This document shows positions 1 through 10,304 of a stretch of DNA of 64,000 nucleotides, one piece after another. Numbering within the stretch: position 1 is the first letter of the stretch; each line of letters begins with the position of its first letter. The notes under the pieces are model-generated. The model ran no database searches. It worked only from the letters and a program-made list of their open reading frames with translations, and was not told the origin of the DNA. The DNA comes from Phoenix dactylifera. Its lineage: Eukaryota > Streptophyta > Magnoliopsida > Arecales > Arecaceae. Location of the stretch: assembly GCF_009389715.1 (NCBI RefSeq), contig NC_052399.1:15565646-15629645 (forward strand), read 5' to 3'. Both the position numbers and the translations under genes were made by a program.

Positions 1-159
1 TCCTGTAATATAGCCAAATATATATGGAGATGTGCGTGCCAAGCAGGATGTACCTTTCATGCAGTTAAGAGTTAAAAGTGCTTCAGGTCGACTCAGCGGC
101 CTTCTTTGGCTTGTGGTCAACTCAGCAGGGTGCCCCTACTCAGATCGGGGCGTGTTGTC

Positions 160-400
160 GTAGGAGGCGTCGAATGGCGTTGAAAGGCGTCGAATGGCGT
201 TGAAAGGCGTCGAATGGCGTCGAAGTGTCGTCGAATGGCGTCGAATGTCATCGAATGGCGTCGAAGTGGCGTCGAAGTGTCGTCGAATGGCGTCGAATGG
301 CGTCGAGTGGCGTCGAATGGCGTTGGATGTCGTCGAATGGCGTCGAAGTGTCGTCGAATGGCGTCGAATGGCGTTGGAGTGTCGTCGAATCGGCGTCCCG
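160..400. repeat. Short-unit tandem array (GTCGAATGGC-like units)
   Basis: About 240 bases are built from variants of a roughly 10-11 base unit reading GTCGAATGGC or GTCGAAGTGTC. Several frames on both strands therefore stay open and give periodic pentapeptide-like translations (for example RRHST-type on the minus strand), which should not be taken as genes. The array lies on the 3' side of the gag frame and is probably part of the non-coding end of the retroelement. Confidence 0.85.
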
Positions 401-654
401 AGCTTAGCCAGAGCGTCATTGGAGACGCATACAGGAGACGGACTTCGTCCGTTAGCGATCGTGCGCCCTATTCGGGGCGACGTTTGGTCGTTTTTTGGAT
501 TCTCCGACCTGGAAATAGATAAAATATTGAAATTATTTGAAGCCAAAGTGGCGTCCTGTACCTTTTGGAGATATTTTGATGGCTTCCGAGCTTCGAAGTC
601 CCTTAGGACTTAGCTTGGCACTAGCTTTCTTTGGCTCGATTTTCTGGGGGAGGT

Positions 655-800
655 GTTCTGCATTCGGGCTTCTGAGCTCGGGCTTCGGAGCTTGGCAGCC
701 TTCTGAGCTCGACGGCCTTTGGTGCTCGGCCTTCTGAGCTCGGCGGCCTTCGGAGCTCGGCCTTCTGAGCTCGGCATTCTTCTGAGCTCGGCAGCCTTCT
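655..800. repeat. Degenerate array of GAGCTCGG/CCTTCTGAGCTCGG units
   Basis: Repeats of CTTCTGAGCTCGGC and close variants fill this stretch. The same CTCGGCCTTCT core recurs at 3466-3556 on the other side of gag, suggesting both belong to non-coding parts of one retroelement family. Confidence 0.75.
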
Positions 801-1139
801 GGACCATGAAAGGATTTAGCTTCATAGTACTTTCTTGGGGTAGAATCTCCTATGAATCTAGCCAGAGGAGCGCTCATCCTTTGGAAGGCATACAAAATAA
901 GGCATCAGCCGAGCTTTCATTATATACTAAAATTCTTTTTTTAAAGCCTTGCAATGATGAGGGAAATAGCTACAGCGTCGTCATAAAGAGGGCTCAACAC
1001 CCTTTTGGTCTTCATCAGAAAAGGAGATGTGACTTTCACAGTGCACGGATGCTTTGAGGAAGCTCTTTTTTCCGAGCTCGGAGCTTCTGGTGCCTCTAGT
1101 TGCCCGCCCTCTGATGGTATTGATGATGCCCGTGAGAGG

Positions 1140-2675
1140 TCAGTTGTCATTCTGCTCCTCATGCGGCACTGGATTTTGTTCCTCGGGCTCTCTCCTGTAG
1201 GCATGATCACGGACAAAATAACTCAACCGACCTCGGCGGACAAGTGCCTCGATCTCATCACGAAGCTCGTAGCAATCCTCCGTATCATGGCCGCGATCTC
1301 GGTGGAAGCGGCAGTACTTTTTCGAGTGCTTCCGCGACTCTGTCGGACGCATTCTCAATGGAGGTCGGAGGTAGCCCCGACCCTCAATCTCCATGAGGAT
1401 TTCTGCTCGGGTGGATGTGAGAGGAGTGTACGTCTGAAATTTTTGGAGGGGAGACCACGGGCGAGCTAGGCTCTTGGGCCAAGGAGGCTCTTTCTCATGC
1501 CAGGGGAATCTGCTACTTGGTTGGGAGTGCTCCTGGTGCTTCTTCTGCATCTTGGCAGGTTGATCGGCTTCCTCCCGCCGAGAGGCCATGGCTTCCTCAG
1601 CCTTGGCGTACTTGCGAGCTCGGGCCAACATTTCGGTGAGGTCCGCAGGGAAGTTCTTCTCGATAGAGAAGAGGAACCTGTAAGATCGGGCTCCAGTCTT
1701 TAGTGCCGACATGGCGATTGACTGGTCTAGCTCCCGGACTTTCCATGTTGCGGCAGTAAACCGATCCAAGTACTCCTTGAAGGACTCTCCCTCCTTTTGT
1801 TTGATGTCAAGGAGGGAGTCCGACGTCCGCCGCTGGGGCTGGCTAGCGGCAAAATTACTGGCAAACTGCCTGCCGAGCTGCTCAAAGGAGGAGACAGTAC
1901 TCGGCTTCAGCCCGGTGAACCAAAGCCGGGCCGGTCCTCGGAGCGTTGCTGGAAAGGCTTTGCACATCATGGCCTCCGAGGCTCCTTGTAGGGCCATTAA
2001 GACCCGATAACTCTCCAGGTGGTCGAGGGGGTCGGCCCTGCCGTTGTAAGGCTCCACCTGGGGCATCTTGAACCGCGGCGGGACTGGTTCGTCATCAATT
2101 TGCTGGGAGAAGGGGGACTTTGTGGTGAACTCAAAGTCACCATCACGTCCCGGTTTCCTTCCATGGAGTGCCTGGATCTGGCGCTCCAGCTCCTCGACCT
2201 TCTTGTCGAGTTCATCATTCTGGGGGATCGCTGCAGCGGTCCGTTCTGGTGCAAGTTGCCCTGGAACTGACTCGACCTCTGAGGGTTGGGGCCTGCCACC
2301 AGGGCCTCTAGCTGGGTGTTCTCTCCAGAGGGAGGCCTGGACTTGAGAGTCCTGATCTCGAAAGGGAAGTCCGCTTGTAGGAGGCTCCGGTTGAACTGGG
2401 GCCGGAGGGGGCGGTACCGTCGGGGCGCCCCTAGGTTGCAAGCCTTGGACAGCGGTAGCCAAGGTCTGCACCTGTTGCACCAGGGCATGAAACTGCTCCG
2501 GCCGAACTTGAGGGGTTGACTCGGCCGGAGGTGGCGAGTTCTGGACAGAGTGTCCAGGACTAAGTGGAGGACGTCGAGAGGCGTTGGAAGCCCCTTTGCT
2601 TCTTAGCTTCATGGCAGCGAACTCGGTCCCTTCCTCTAGCGCCAACTGTTGCTGGAAATTGGACCCGGGGGCCAC
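1140..2675 (-). CDS. Retrotransposon gag protein (Ty3/gypsy, Tat-like) of the fossil element
   Basis: A single open frame of 511 codons. Family features seen: a proline-rich N-terminal third, an acidic coiled-coil-like stretch near residues 155-170, the gag core with the motif DPLDHLESY followed by a W-rich segment (residues about 215-300), and a zinc-knuckle-like C-terminal motif of the form CRFHRDRGHDTEDC followed by L-x-DEIEAL, which is typical of plant Tat/Retand-type gag. A related copy lies in pieces at 24.0-25.4 kb, supporting its repeat nature. The frame looks whole as a gag, but nothing here shows expression. It is an element protein, not a host gene. Confidence 0.8.
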   Translation of the reverse strand: MAPGSNFQQQLALEEGTEFAAMKLRSKGASNASRRPPLSPGHSVQNSPPPAESTPQVRPEQFHALVQQVQTLATAVQGLQPRGAPTVPPPPAPVQPEPPTSGLPFRDQDSQVQASLWREHPARGPGGRPQPSEVESVPGQLAPERTAAAIPQNDELDKKVEELERQIQALHGRKPGRDGDFEFTTKSPFSQQIDDEPVPPRFKMPQVEPYNGRADPLDHLESYRVLMALQGASEAMMCKAFPATLRGPARLWFTGLKPSTVSSFEQLGRQFASNFAASQPQRRTSDSLLDIKQKEGESFKEYLDRFTAATWKVRELDQSIAMSALKTGARSYRFLFSIEKNFPADLTEMLARARKYAKAEEAMASRREEADQPAKMQKKHQEHSQPSSRFPWHEKEPPWPKSLARPWSPLQKFQTYTPLTSTRAEILMEIEGRGYLRPPLRMRPTESRKHSKKYCRFHRDRGHDTEDCYELRDEIEALVRRGRLSYFVRDHAYRREPEEQNPVPHEEQNDN

Positions 2676-3465
2676 CGTGAAGCCGGGGAAGGAGGAGCTC
2701 CGCTGCTACAGGGGGCGGACGGCGGTGCACCGGCCGGCTGCGTCCTCCACCGTGGGGCGTGGGTGCGTGCCCTGCAAGAAAAACCGGTGGCCGGGCTCCC
2801 CGGCGCCGGCCCTCCGATGCCTAAGTCAGAGGGGGCCAGTATGTGGAGAGAGCAGGGAAGAGAGTATGTGGAGAAGATAAAGAGAATATTGTGTTCAATT
2901 GTGTCTGTGCTGTTTTCTTTCTTTTCCCCCCGGTCCCCCTCCTCTTTCCTCCCAGGTTCCCTTTTATAGAAGGGCATTATGTTACCTGGAAGGTGACAGG
3001 GGAATTTGTCTTCTTTTGTGATAATTGGGCACGATTTGGCCCATTAATGGCGTAGTGGAGAATAAGGCCGAATCATACCGGAGTCAGGAAGTTGTCACGG
3101 TTCATCGGACCCGTTGGGGTGGTTGAACCGCCGGCCGTGGTGGGCCTGGGGTTCGTAGATGGCAGGCGCATTGATTGCCAAGTGGACCGGCGGTCAGGGA
3201 GAGCCATACGCTTTGATGGTTCAGTGATCCGGAGATCATCTTGAGCCGTGTTCATTTAATGACTGAGTGCATCGGAGGCCTGAGGGGGTCTCAGGCATTA
3301 ATGATAGGTCGTGCCGAATACCTGCGGAGATCTCGTGCCTTGACGACTTAGGGATGGTGGCGGATTGTAGTGGAGTCATGTATCTAGTTGTCAGATCCTT
3401 TGGAGGGTTAGGCGGAGATTGGATATTTGGCTAAGGCATGGGCTCGGCGGGGTTGCCTTTCTGGT

Positions 3466-3556
3466 CGACGCTCTCTAGTCTCGGCCTTCTGGTCTCGGCC
3501 TTCTGGTCTCGGCTCTCTGGTCTCGGCCTTCTGGTCTCGGCCTTCTGGTCTCGGCC
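3466..3556. repeat. Array of about 14-base CTCGGCCTTCTGGT units
   Basis: About six copies of GGTCTCGGCCTTCT lie directly before the 34-base array and probably belong to the upstream non-coding part of the gag-bearing element. Confidence 0.8.
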
Positions 3557-3978
3557 GATGAGCTCGAGAGCGGAAGAGCCCGATCACTTGGATGAGCTCG
3601 AGAGCGGAAGAGCCCGACCACTTGGATGAGCTCGAGAGCGGAAGAGCCCGACCACTTGGATGAGCTCGAGAGCGGAAGAGCCCGATCACTTAGGATGAGC
3701 TCGAGAGCGGAAGAGCCCAATCACTTGGATGAGCTCGAGAGCGGAAGAGCCCGATCACTTGGATGAGCTCGAGAGCGGAAGAGCCCGATCACTTGGATGA
3801 GCTCGAGAGCGGAAGAGCCCGATCACTTGGATGAGCTCGAGAGCGGAAGAGCCCGACCACTTGGATGAGCTCGAGAGCGGAAGAGCCCGATCACTTGGAT
3901 GAGCTCGAGAGCGGAAGAGCCCGACCACTTGGATGAGCTCGAGAGCGGAAGAGCCCGATCACTTGGATGAGCTCGAGC
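3557..3978. repeat. 34-base minisatellite, about 12 copies
   Basis: Unit starts GATGAGCTCGAGAGCGG and ends CACTTG; starts recur at 3557, 3591, 3625, 3659, then one base late at 3694, and on in 34-base steps to 3966. Copies are nearly identical, differing mainly at one T/C position (CGATCACTTG or CGACCACTTG). There are no spacers between units, so this is a minisatellite and not a CRISPR array. The near identity implies recent expansion or homogenisation. Confidence 0.92.
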
Positions 3979-4870
3979 TTGCTGACGGATTTGGGTGCTA
4001 TAATTGCATTTGTGGGGTGGTCCATTTTTCCACCAACACCAAGCTTGCAGATCAGATTATTCTACCTCATATTTTCTTCTCCCACACTGTTATAAAAGAC
4101 GATTAGAAGTCTCTCGTTGCTTCCCTATTGCTAATTTCTCTGTCTTTCCCACACAAAACAGCCCCTCTCCTATTTTCCTTTGATTCTTTGGTTACGTTAC
4201 GGATTGATGGAGATGCTATACGCAAGCAATCAGGGGATCGATAGCAGTATCTCATAAACTAATTCATTACAAACTCTCGAGCAATATACCGGTATCTCGG
4301 AACGTATCAGCTTGCATCGGATGATCGAGTGCACCTCGGAATTTTTCGATGTCCAAAGCCCTCGCGCCTATGCGCACGCTTTAAGGACCGTGGATCACAT
4401 GTTCGATATGGCAAGTGGGTTGCTGATAGGGTGGCGTTGTCCGATTAATTATAACCGGCTGGGGCACGCCATCGAGTGTCTTATTACCTGATCTCTCTAA
4501 TCGAGTGTCTTGTCACGTTCCATCGATCGCTCTGTCGATCTGATCCCTCTGTCCCGGAGAATGCAAGCGGCTCAAGCTGGCAGCCTGGCCTGGGATTCCA
4601 CACGGTCAAATAAAAATTAAACCAACAGGGAGAAAATAATAACAAATACCTGAAGACCGGGCCAGATTGCCAAAAGTTTCTAGCATACAACTTGCCAAAA
4701 GTTTTTTTATAAGATGCCACTCCTTTCACGCTTCGGGAGCGCTATTTATTTCTGATTCCCATAAATTTAGTTGCAATCAATGATGTCAATGATATCGATC
4801 TCTTCCTTTGGTCGTGTTTCATGGAAATTGGTTGCTGAGGAGTCCAGCATCACCTCCCTGGTCATCATTC
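3979..4870. other. No gene seen; spacer or edge of the retroelement
   Basis: There is no supported coding frame. A plus-strand TATA-like TATAAAAG near 4093 is followed by a pyrimidine-rich leader-like tract (about 4105-4185), which could be a decayed LTR promoter, but no matching repeat was found. Confidence 0.4.
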
Positions 4871-7651
4871 CACTGTAGGAGAGAAAAAAAATAACTTTTT
4901 TCAGCTGTAATCTGCCGATGCTAAAAAGAAGGTCGGCAATTTAATCACTGCGCCAAAATATACTGATGCTTCTTAGTAACGTCGGCAGAAATTAAACTAA
5001 GACAGTGCTTATAAGCGTTACTGGAAGCAAATATTAAGACGGCGCTTATAAACGTCGTCGAAAGCTAAGAGTAATCAGCCAGGACTAAGATGACAAATTC
5101 AAGATTAAGACGATGCTTATAAATGTTGTGGGAAGACAAAAGCCAAAATTAAGACGACACTTATAAGCACTGTCGGAAGCCAATATTAAACCCCCATCGC
5201 TCGACCCAACAACCCTGGCATCCCGATTTCAGCCCTCTTTCCTCTCTAACGCCGAAATCAACTGACCGACTCCCCGAGCTCTGCCTCCGCCCATCTGTGC
5301 AGGTCTCCTTCTCCTCCTCCCCCTCTTCGGCGCCTCCTTCTGCTTTGCCAACTTCCTGCTCCTTCTCCTCGTTGCTGCCCGTACCCACTGCTAATCTGCG
5401 GTGTTCTTCAAAAATCCGACTGACCACTCTCCTTCGATCCACTGCCTCCTCCATTGCGAATCTCTGCCGGCCTTCCCCCAATAAGTTCTATATTCAAAAT
5501 ATTCTCCGTTTGAGTTATTGGGATTTTGGCCTAAAATTTTAAAAATTATATTTAAAAATTCTCAATTGTTAAATAATAGCAATTTCCCAAATTATATGCA
5601 CCATTGCAAGAAATAATCTTTTGTTCTATTATGACTTTATGGAAAACGTGAGGAAAGAGGCCCATTTAGACCATGACACAAGAAAATTTTCTTTAGAAAA
5701 TGCAAAATTTCATCAAGCCTCAGAATTGCTGATTCTACAACTCCATAACCAACCAACTCTCTCTTCCACAAGTAATGTCCATCAAGAAAAGTTCCTACTC
5801 AGCAAAATTTTTCCCATTATCATTATACAATAGACTCATCAAATGATGATATCATAAAAAGGATTTCACATCGATAAAGATAACTATAAGCGGAGCACAT
5901 TGGTACAACCACATGTTCATTAACATCCACTTCTTTGATCTTTTCATCGAATAAATTTTATGCCATCTATCTTCATACCCTAGTAGTCGATTGAAGATTT
6001 GGTCCTTTCTTCGATCGCATAAGAAAACAATTGAGTGACGGGGTACTCTAACAAAATTACAAGCACACCTCTGCAAATCTAGATCTTGAAACTTGCATCC
6101 CTGACCTTCTAGGAGAAGTATAGATTACTAGAGAAACTTTGTCTAAATGCCCAATTTGATGCTATTCGTTTATACTGAAATGAATAATTTTATTTTGAAA
6201 TTTTGTTGCTATCTTGTGCATGGATACGAGTTACGGTAGACAATATATGGCAGCTCCATGAGGTGAGACTAGTCGCGTCGAAGCTCAGGTATTCGCCAAA
6301 TTGATGGGCCCGGAGCATTATGGTCGAGTGAGGAGTTTTGGCGTTGGAGTTACCCCTACTTAGTTGTCTGTAGTGAGCAGATATACCCAAGATGGCAGGC
6401 TTGTAGTTTGAAGGCAGCGATGAAGGAGATGAGATAGAGCCATCATATAGAGATGGAGAAGATGAGGTCTTATCATCAAACAGAGATGGAGGAGATGAAG
6501 CAGAGCCATCAAACAGAGATATAATCTTTGAGAGCTCAGCTTGACTAGATTGCATCTATGTTTTATAGGTTTATCCCTCCTCAGGTAAATAACTATATCT
6601 ATTTGAATATTTTACATAATTATTATATATTTTTGTATGAGCTTAATGATTTTCATATTCTTAACTTCTAAAGTTTTTATCTTTTTCTTGTAGGTTCTTG
6701 ATACTTTCTCTACTCATAGAAATGATTATTATAATGCCATCTGTAACAACCCAGGACCTCACCCAAAATGGCTAGCTGGAAGGTATTATTTGAATTTCTT
6801 GATCCTATATGAGTACCCAAAATTTACCCAGCGAATAACCGATGTGGGACTAAACACACGCCCGCACGGGTTCTCACATACTCCCTTCGTTCAAGCCTTG
6901 ACATCCTCGTCACGCTAAGGGTTCAAATCCATTCAAATCTAATCACAAACACTACGATCAACTCATGGTCAGCCCCAATGAATTCGTGCTGCAGTGTCCT
7001 CTAGTCTACATAGGTTATGGGCTGGATCCGCTCTAATACCATTTGTAACAATTCAAACCTCACCCAACATGGCTAGTTAGAAAATATTATTTGAATTTTT
7101 TAGTTCTATATAAATACCCAAGATCTTCTCGGCGAATAACTGATGTGGGACTAAATACACGCCGACATGGGTCCTCACACCATCGACCCCTGATAGCTCT
7201 TAAACTATTTATTTAGAAGTTTTGTATGTATTTTTTTTTTTATATTTTTTGAAGAATATTGTAAATATAAATTGATAATGTAAATTTGATTATATTTGAA
7301 TACATGAATAGTTCGAATGATCTGTTTGATTGTGACATGTATTATTATATGACTTTTATTGTGTATATACTTGGAAAATGTAGATAGAGTTTTATTTTTT
7401 AAAAAATAGTTTTTTTAAAAAAATAACTATTATGATGCTTTAAAGCGTCGTTAAAAGAAGCATTACTGATGCTTATAAGCACCACTAAGTTACTAATTTC
7501 CAACGCTTATAAGCGTTGGCAATTACCGATACTTTTGAAAGCGTCGCTAATTTGATTTTCAATGCCTATATAGCTGACGCTTTAGAAAGCATTGAGAATA
7601 AAATATCAATGCCTATAAACATTGTCAGCAATGCCTGAAATTGATGTAGTG
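4871..7651. mobile_element. Non-autonomous CACTA (En/Spm-type) DNA transposon
   Basis: The left end begins CACTGTAGGAG at 4871 and the right end finishes GATGTAGTG at 7651 (reverse complement CACTACATC), matching the CACTA terminus pattern. The flanks carry the expected 3-base target duplication, TTC at 4868-4870 and TTC at 7652-7654. Near both ends there are repeated, partly palindromic subterminal motifs of the form GACGnTGCTTATAAGCGTCG (about 5003, 5039, 5109, 5152 on the left; 7469, 7501, 7603 on the right). No transposase was seen in the 2.8 kb, so movement would depend on a helper. A TRIM retroelement is nested at 6742-7179. Confidence 0.82.
6742..7179 (-). mobile_element. TRIM (miniature LTR retroelement) nested in the CACTA element
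   Basis: Two direct terminal repeats, 6742-6878 and 7044-7179 (about 137 and 136 bases), begin TGTAACA and end TCACA. A 5-base target duplication CCATC flanks the whole (6737-6741 and 7180-7184). Next to the right repeat lies GCTCTAATACCA (7030-7041), the complement of the tRNA-Met primer site TGGTATCAGAGC with one change, so the element points to the minus strand. No coding. The repeats differ at roughly one base in eight by eye, so it is an old copy. Confidence 0.85.
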
Positions 7652-7654
7652 TTC

Positions 7655-8027
7655 TTACTGTAGCCGGAACATAAAGCTGTTCATAAGTCGGGCCTGAGTA
7701 TTAAAAAAATCAAATTTGTATTGGCCTGATCCGAAGTTCCATTAAAACTAAATATTCATGATGAGCCCTACTCGAGCACAAAAGAAGAGGCGTAGCCTAT
7801 GGGAACCCCTTCGTGTGTCGCACGTGCTTTCCCAAACTTTGTACTATTACAGTTGTCGGCAATACTGTTTTCATATCGTAAGAAAAAAATATTTGATGCA
7901 CGACCGGCGCCATTTGCAAAATATTATTGCTTATATCACTCTCTCAATGGCTATATATAGAGCTGAAGTTCAAGGCCACGATTCTGCAAAACTAATCTCA
8001 GTACATCTCTGAAATTAGTTAGCTCAC
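7655..8027 (+). promoter_or_regulatory. Upstream region and TATA box of the O-methyltransferase gene
   Basis: A TATATATA box lies at 7952-7959, about 70 bases before the first ATG of the O-methyltransferase at 8028, the usual plant spacing for a short leader. The CACTA element ends only about 300 bases upstream of this box, so the proximal promoter sits directly against the transposon. Confidence 0.55.
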
Positions 8028-10304
8028 ATGCAAGCGATGGAACTCATCCAGGAGAAGCAGCTAGCCAAGAAGCAACACCAAGACACAGCCCAGCTGTGGA
8101 ACCACGCCCTCAGCTTCCTCAGATCCATGTCCCTCAAGTGCGCCATCGAGCTCGGCATCCCGGACTTTCTCCACAAACGCGGCAAACCCATCACCCTCTC
8201 CGAGCTTGCCACCTCCCTCTCCATCCCCCCGTCCAAAGCCCCCGCCCTCGGAAGCCTCATGCGCCTGCTCGTCCACTCCGGCCTTTTCGCGAGCCACCGA
8301 GACCAAGAAGGGGAAGAAGAAGAGAGTTATTTCCTCACGCCGGCCTCGAAACTCCTCGTGAAGGAGGAGAAGCCGTGTCTCTCGCCGCTCGCGCTGATGG
8401 CATTGAACTGGACCATGCTGGGGCCGGCGCACCTGCTGGGGGAGTGGTTCAGGGCCGGGGCGGCGCGGGCGACGCCGTTCGACATGGCGCACGGCAAGGG
8501 GTTGTTCGAGGAGATGGACGCGAGGGCGGATTTCAACGAGCTGTTCCACGAGGGGATGGCGAGCGACGTGCAGCTGGTGACGGAGGTGGCGCTGCTGCGG
8601 CGGCAGTGGGAGGTGCTCCGCGGGGTGCGGTCGGTGGTGGACGTGGGCGGGGGTACGGGCACGCTGGCGAAGGCCATCGCCAAGGCGTTGCCCGAGGTGC
8701 GTTGCGCGGTGCTGGACCTGCCGCACGTGGTGGCTACGGTGGACGAGGAGGAGCGGGAGGGCGTGGAGTTCATCGGAGGGGACATGTTCGAGCACATCCC
8801 TCCGGCGGATGCCGTCTTGCTCAAAGTACGGTAACCTCCCCGTTAGAGAAGATTACCAGGTTTTGCTTAAGTATGATATGCTGATGATATACTAATGACC
8901 GATGCTACGGTACCTCAGAAAAACCTCCGAAAATAGCTTATCACGGGCCGAGGCTCAACAATATCCATTTTTGTTGAGTCTTCAATCAAGGTCCATTTAA
9001 AATTGGGCATTTCTATATCAAAGCTCAGCCCATTATCTGCTCCAGCTCATATTGGAGGGTTCCAGTTGTATCTTTCATGATCGATCTTCTTTCATGATGT
9101 TGACCATTGGATTACGCACCATACGGATCTTAGAGTATTCTGAACTCTTTCATTCACTATCTGCACCAATCTCGAAGCGACCATTACATGATCCAATGGT
9201 GGATTCATTGCAAGGAAGATGAATCCATTTTTTACCCATATGATACAACCCCCAGCTCCCGAGCTGAGTAATGCTTGGCTCTGTCATCTTACCCAACTGA
9301 TCTATGATTTGATCCAACCTGACCCGAATTTTAGATTCGATTACCCAAATTAAATCAAAAATATTAGATGGGTTCTCTCCTCATCTTTCTTTGTGTCTCC
9401 TCTATGCTTGTGAGAGAACTTTTCTCATATCCCTTCACTTGCAGACCCATCAAGCATATTTTCACGTGAGCAAGGTGTAGTCACGTGCCTGGTTATTTTG
9501 TTGTTCTCTCACCATCGGTTGGCAGTGACAGTCCTCTTTCAATGAAAACTATTATTACAGTGAAATTATTGTTTGAACCAAGTCCACTAGCTCAGCAGTG
9601 GACCAGTCCAACTATAAAGAAACATGCCTATATTTCTTTCTTTCCCTCTTATTTTTTTTTCATGCACATTTGCGCGTCCCTTTATGGTGGATGCACCGAT
9701 CCACGGGTAAGTTGGTGGACCTGGTACAATCAATAGTTTCTCATTATTGCACTTATCAACTGCATCATAGGCTTTATCCTACATGCCTCGCAACCATGTC
9801 CAAAGAAAAACTGGAATTTACTATGTTGCAAACCTAAATCACACCTGCTACCTGCAAGGTATTCATCATATTGGTAATTCTCCTGATTGGGTTTCTCTGA
9901 AACGTGGAAACAAAAAAAAAACTAAAGATTTAAACTTGAGCAATTTTTCTGCAAACAATACAATATGCTATTCTAATTCATTAAAAATTAACGTGTTACA
10001 GTGGATATTACATGATTGGAGTGACGAGGACTGCATCGGGATACTAAAGCGTTGCAAAGAAGCCATTCCTCCTAAAAAAGATGGTGGAAAGGTTATCATA
10101 ATAGACATGGTAGTTGGTGTTACTACTGATGTTTCTATCTCAGTTGAACCACAGCTTCTCATTGACATAGAGATGATGATCCTTACTATGGGAAAGGAAC
10201 GAAGTGAAACCGAATGGAAACGTTTATTCCTTGCCGCAGGTTTTAGCGACTACAAGATAACATCATCCATGGGTTTACGCTCGGTCATCGAGTTGTACAA
10301 CTAG
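8028..10304 (+). CDS. Plant O-methyltransferase, ZRP4/COMT-like, two exons (8028-8825 and 10002-10304)
   Basis: Predicted cytosolic SAM-dependent O-methyltransferase acting on a phenolic hydroxyl (phenylpropanoid, flavonoid or stilbene type); the substrate cannot be read from sequence. Exon 1 gives 266 residues and exon 2 gives 100, total 366, the normal family length. The join is in phase 0 at a clean GT (8826) and AG (10001), producing LLK-WILHDWSDEDC. Seen: an N-terminal dimerisation region (about 20-115), the SAM motif VVDVGGGTG at 203-211, GDMFE at 251-255, the catalytic histidine in LHDW (H270) and the KERSETEW segment near the C-terminus. The start at 8028 is the first ATG; an in-frame ATG three codons on (8037) is a possible alternative. 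Exon 1 is strikingly GC-rich and exon 2 AT-rich. It is closest in style to monocot ZRP4-like proteins. Appears intact. Confidence 0.93.
9058..9253. mobile_element. MITE-like repeat in the O-methyltransferase intron
   Basis: The left end GGGTTCCAGTTGTATCTTTC and right end (reverse complement GGGGGTTGTATCATATGGG) form an imperfect inverted repeat, and the core contains GATCCAATGGTGGATTCA. The same arrangement recurs at 38608-38808 and in part at 12681-12850. No target duplication could be fixed. Non-coding. Confidence 0.55.

Larger units (their letters stand above)
1..4250 (-). mobile_element. Ty3/gypsy (Tat-like) LTR-retroelement fossil, gag-bearing, ends not resolved
   Basis: The stretch is held together by a gag reading frame on the minus strand (1140-2675), a minus-strand TATA-like box (TATAAAAG at 2961-2968) about 290 bases upstream of it, and GC-rich tandem arrays on both sides that share a CTCGGCCTTCT motif (about 655-800 and 3466-3556). 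No reverse transcriptase, integrase or protease coding was seen in the window, so it may be a gag-only (LARD-like) element or one whose pol part is lost or outside. I could not pair the two terminal repeats, so both ends are approximate. Treated as a fossil; age not estimated. Confidence 0.6.

Noticed and set aside
3557-3978. CRISPR-like regular repeat array
   Set aside because: Units follow each other without spacers in a plant retroelement context; it is a minisatellite.
5161-5481. 106-codon minus-strand open frame inside the CACTA element
   Set aside because: Glu/Arg/Gly-rich without domains, and located next to the subterminal repeats of a non-autonomous element.
6190-6555. 121-codon minus-strand frame with repeated PSLFD/PSLYD words inside the CACTA element
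   Set aside because: It is a short internal repeat rather than a transposase or known protein; not enough to call a gene.
6919-6930. GGGTTCAAATCC, resembling a tRNA B-box
   Set aside because: It lies inside the nested TRIM and no A-box or cloverleaf could be fitted around it.
8061-8824. Long antisense and frame-shifted open frames over the methyltransferase first exon
   Set aside because: They are shadows of a very GC-rich exon; only the plus-strand frame from 8028 has the SAM motif and joins exon 2.
9783-10001. Upstream part of the open frame leading into methyltransferase exon 2
   Set aside because: It is intron sequence: the AG at 10000-10001 restores LLK-WILHDW exactly, and the preceding translation has no family similarity.
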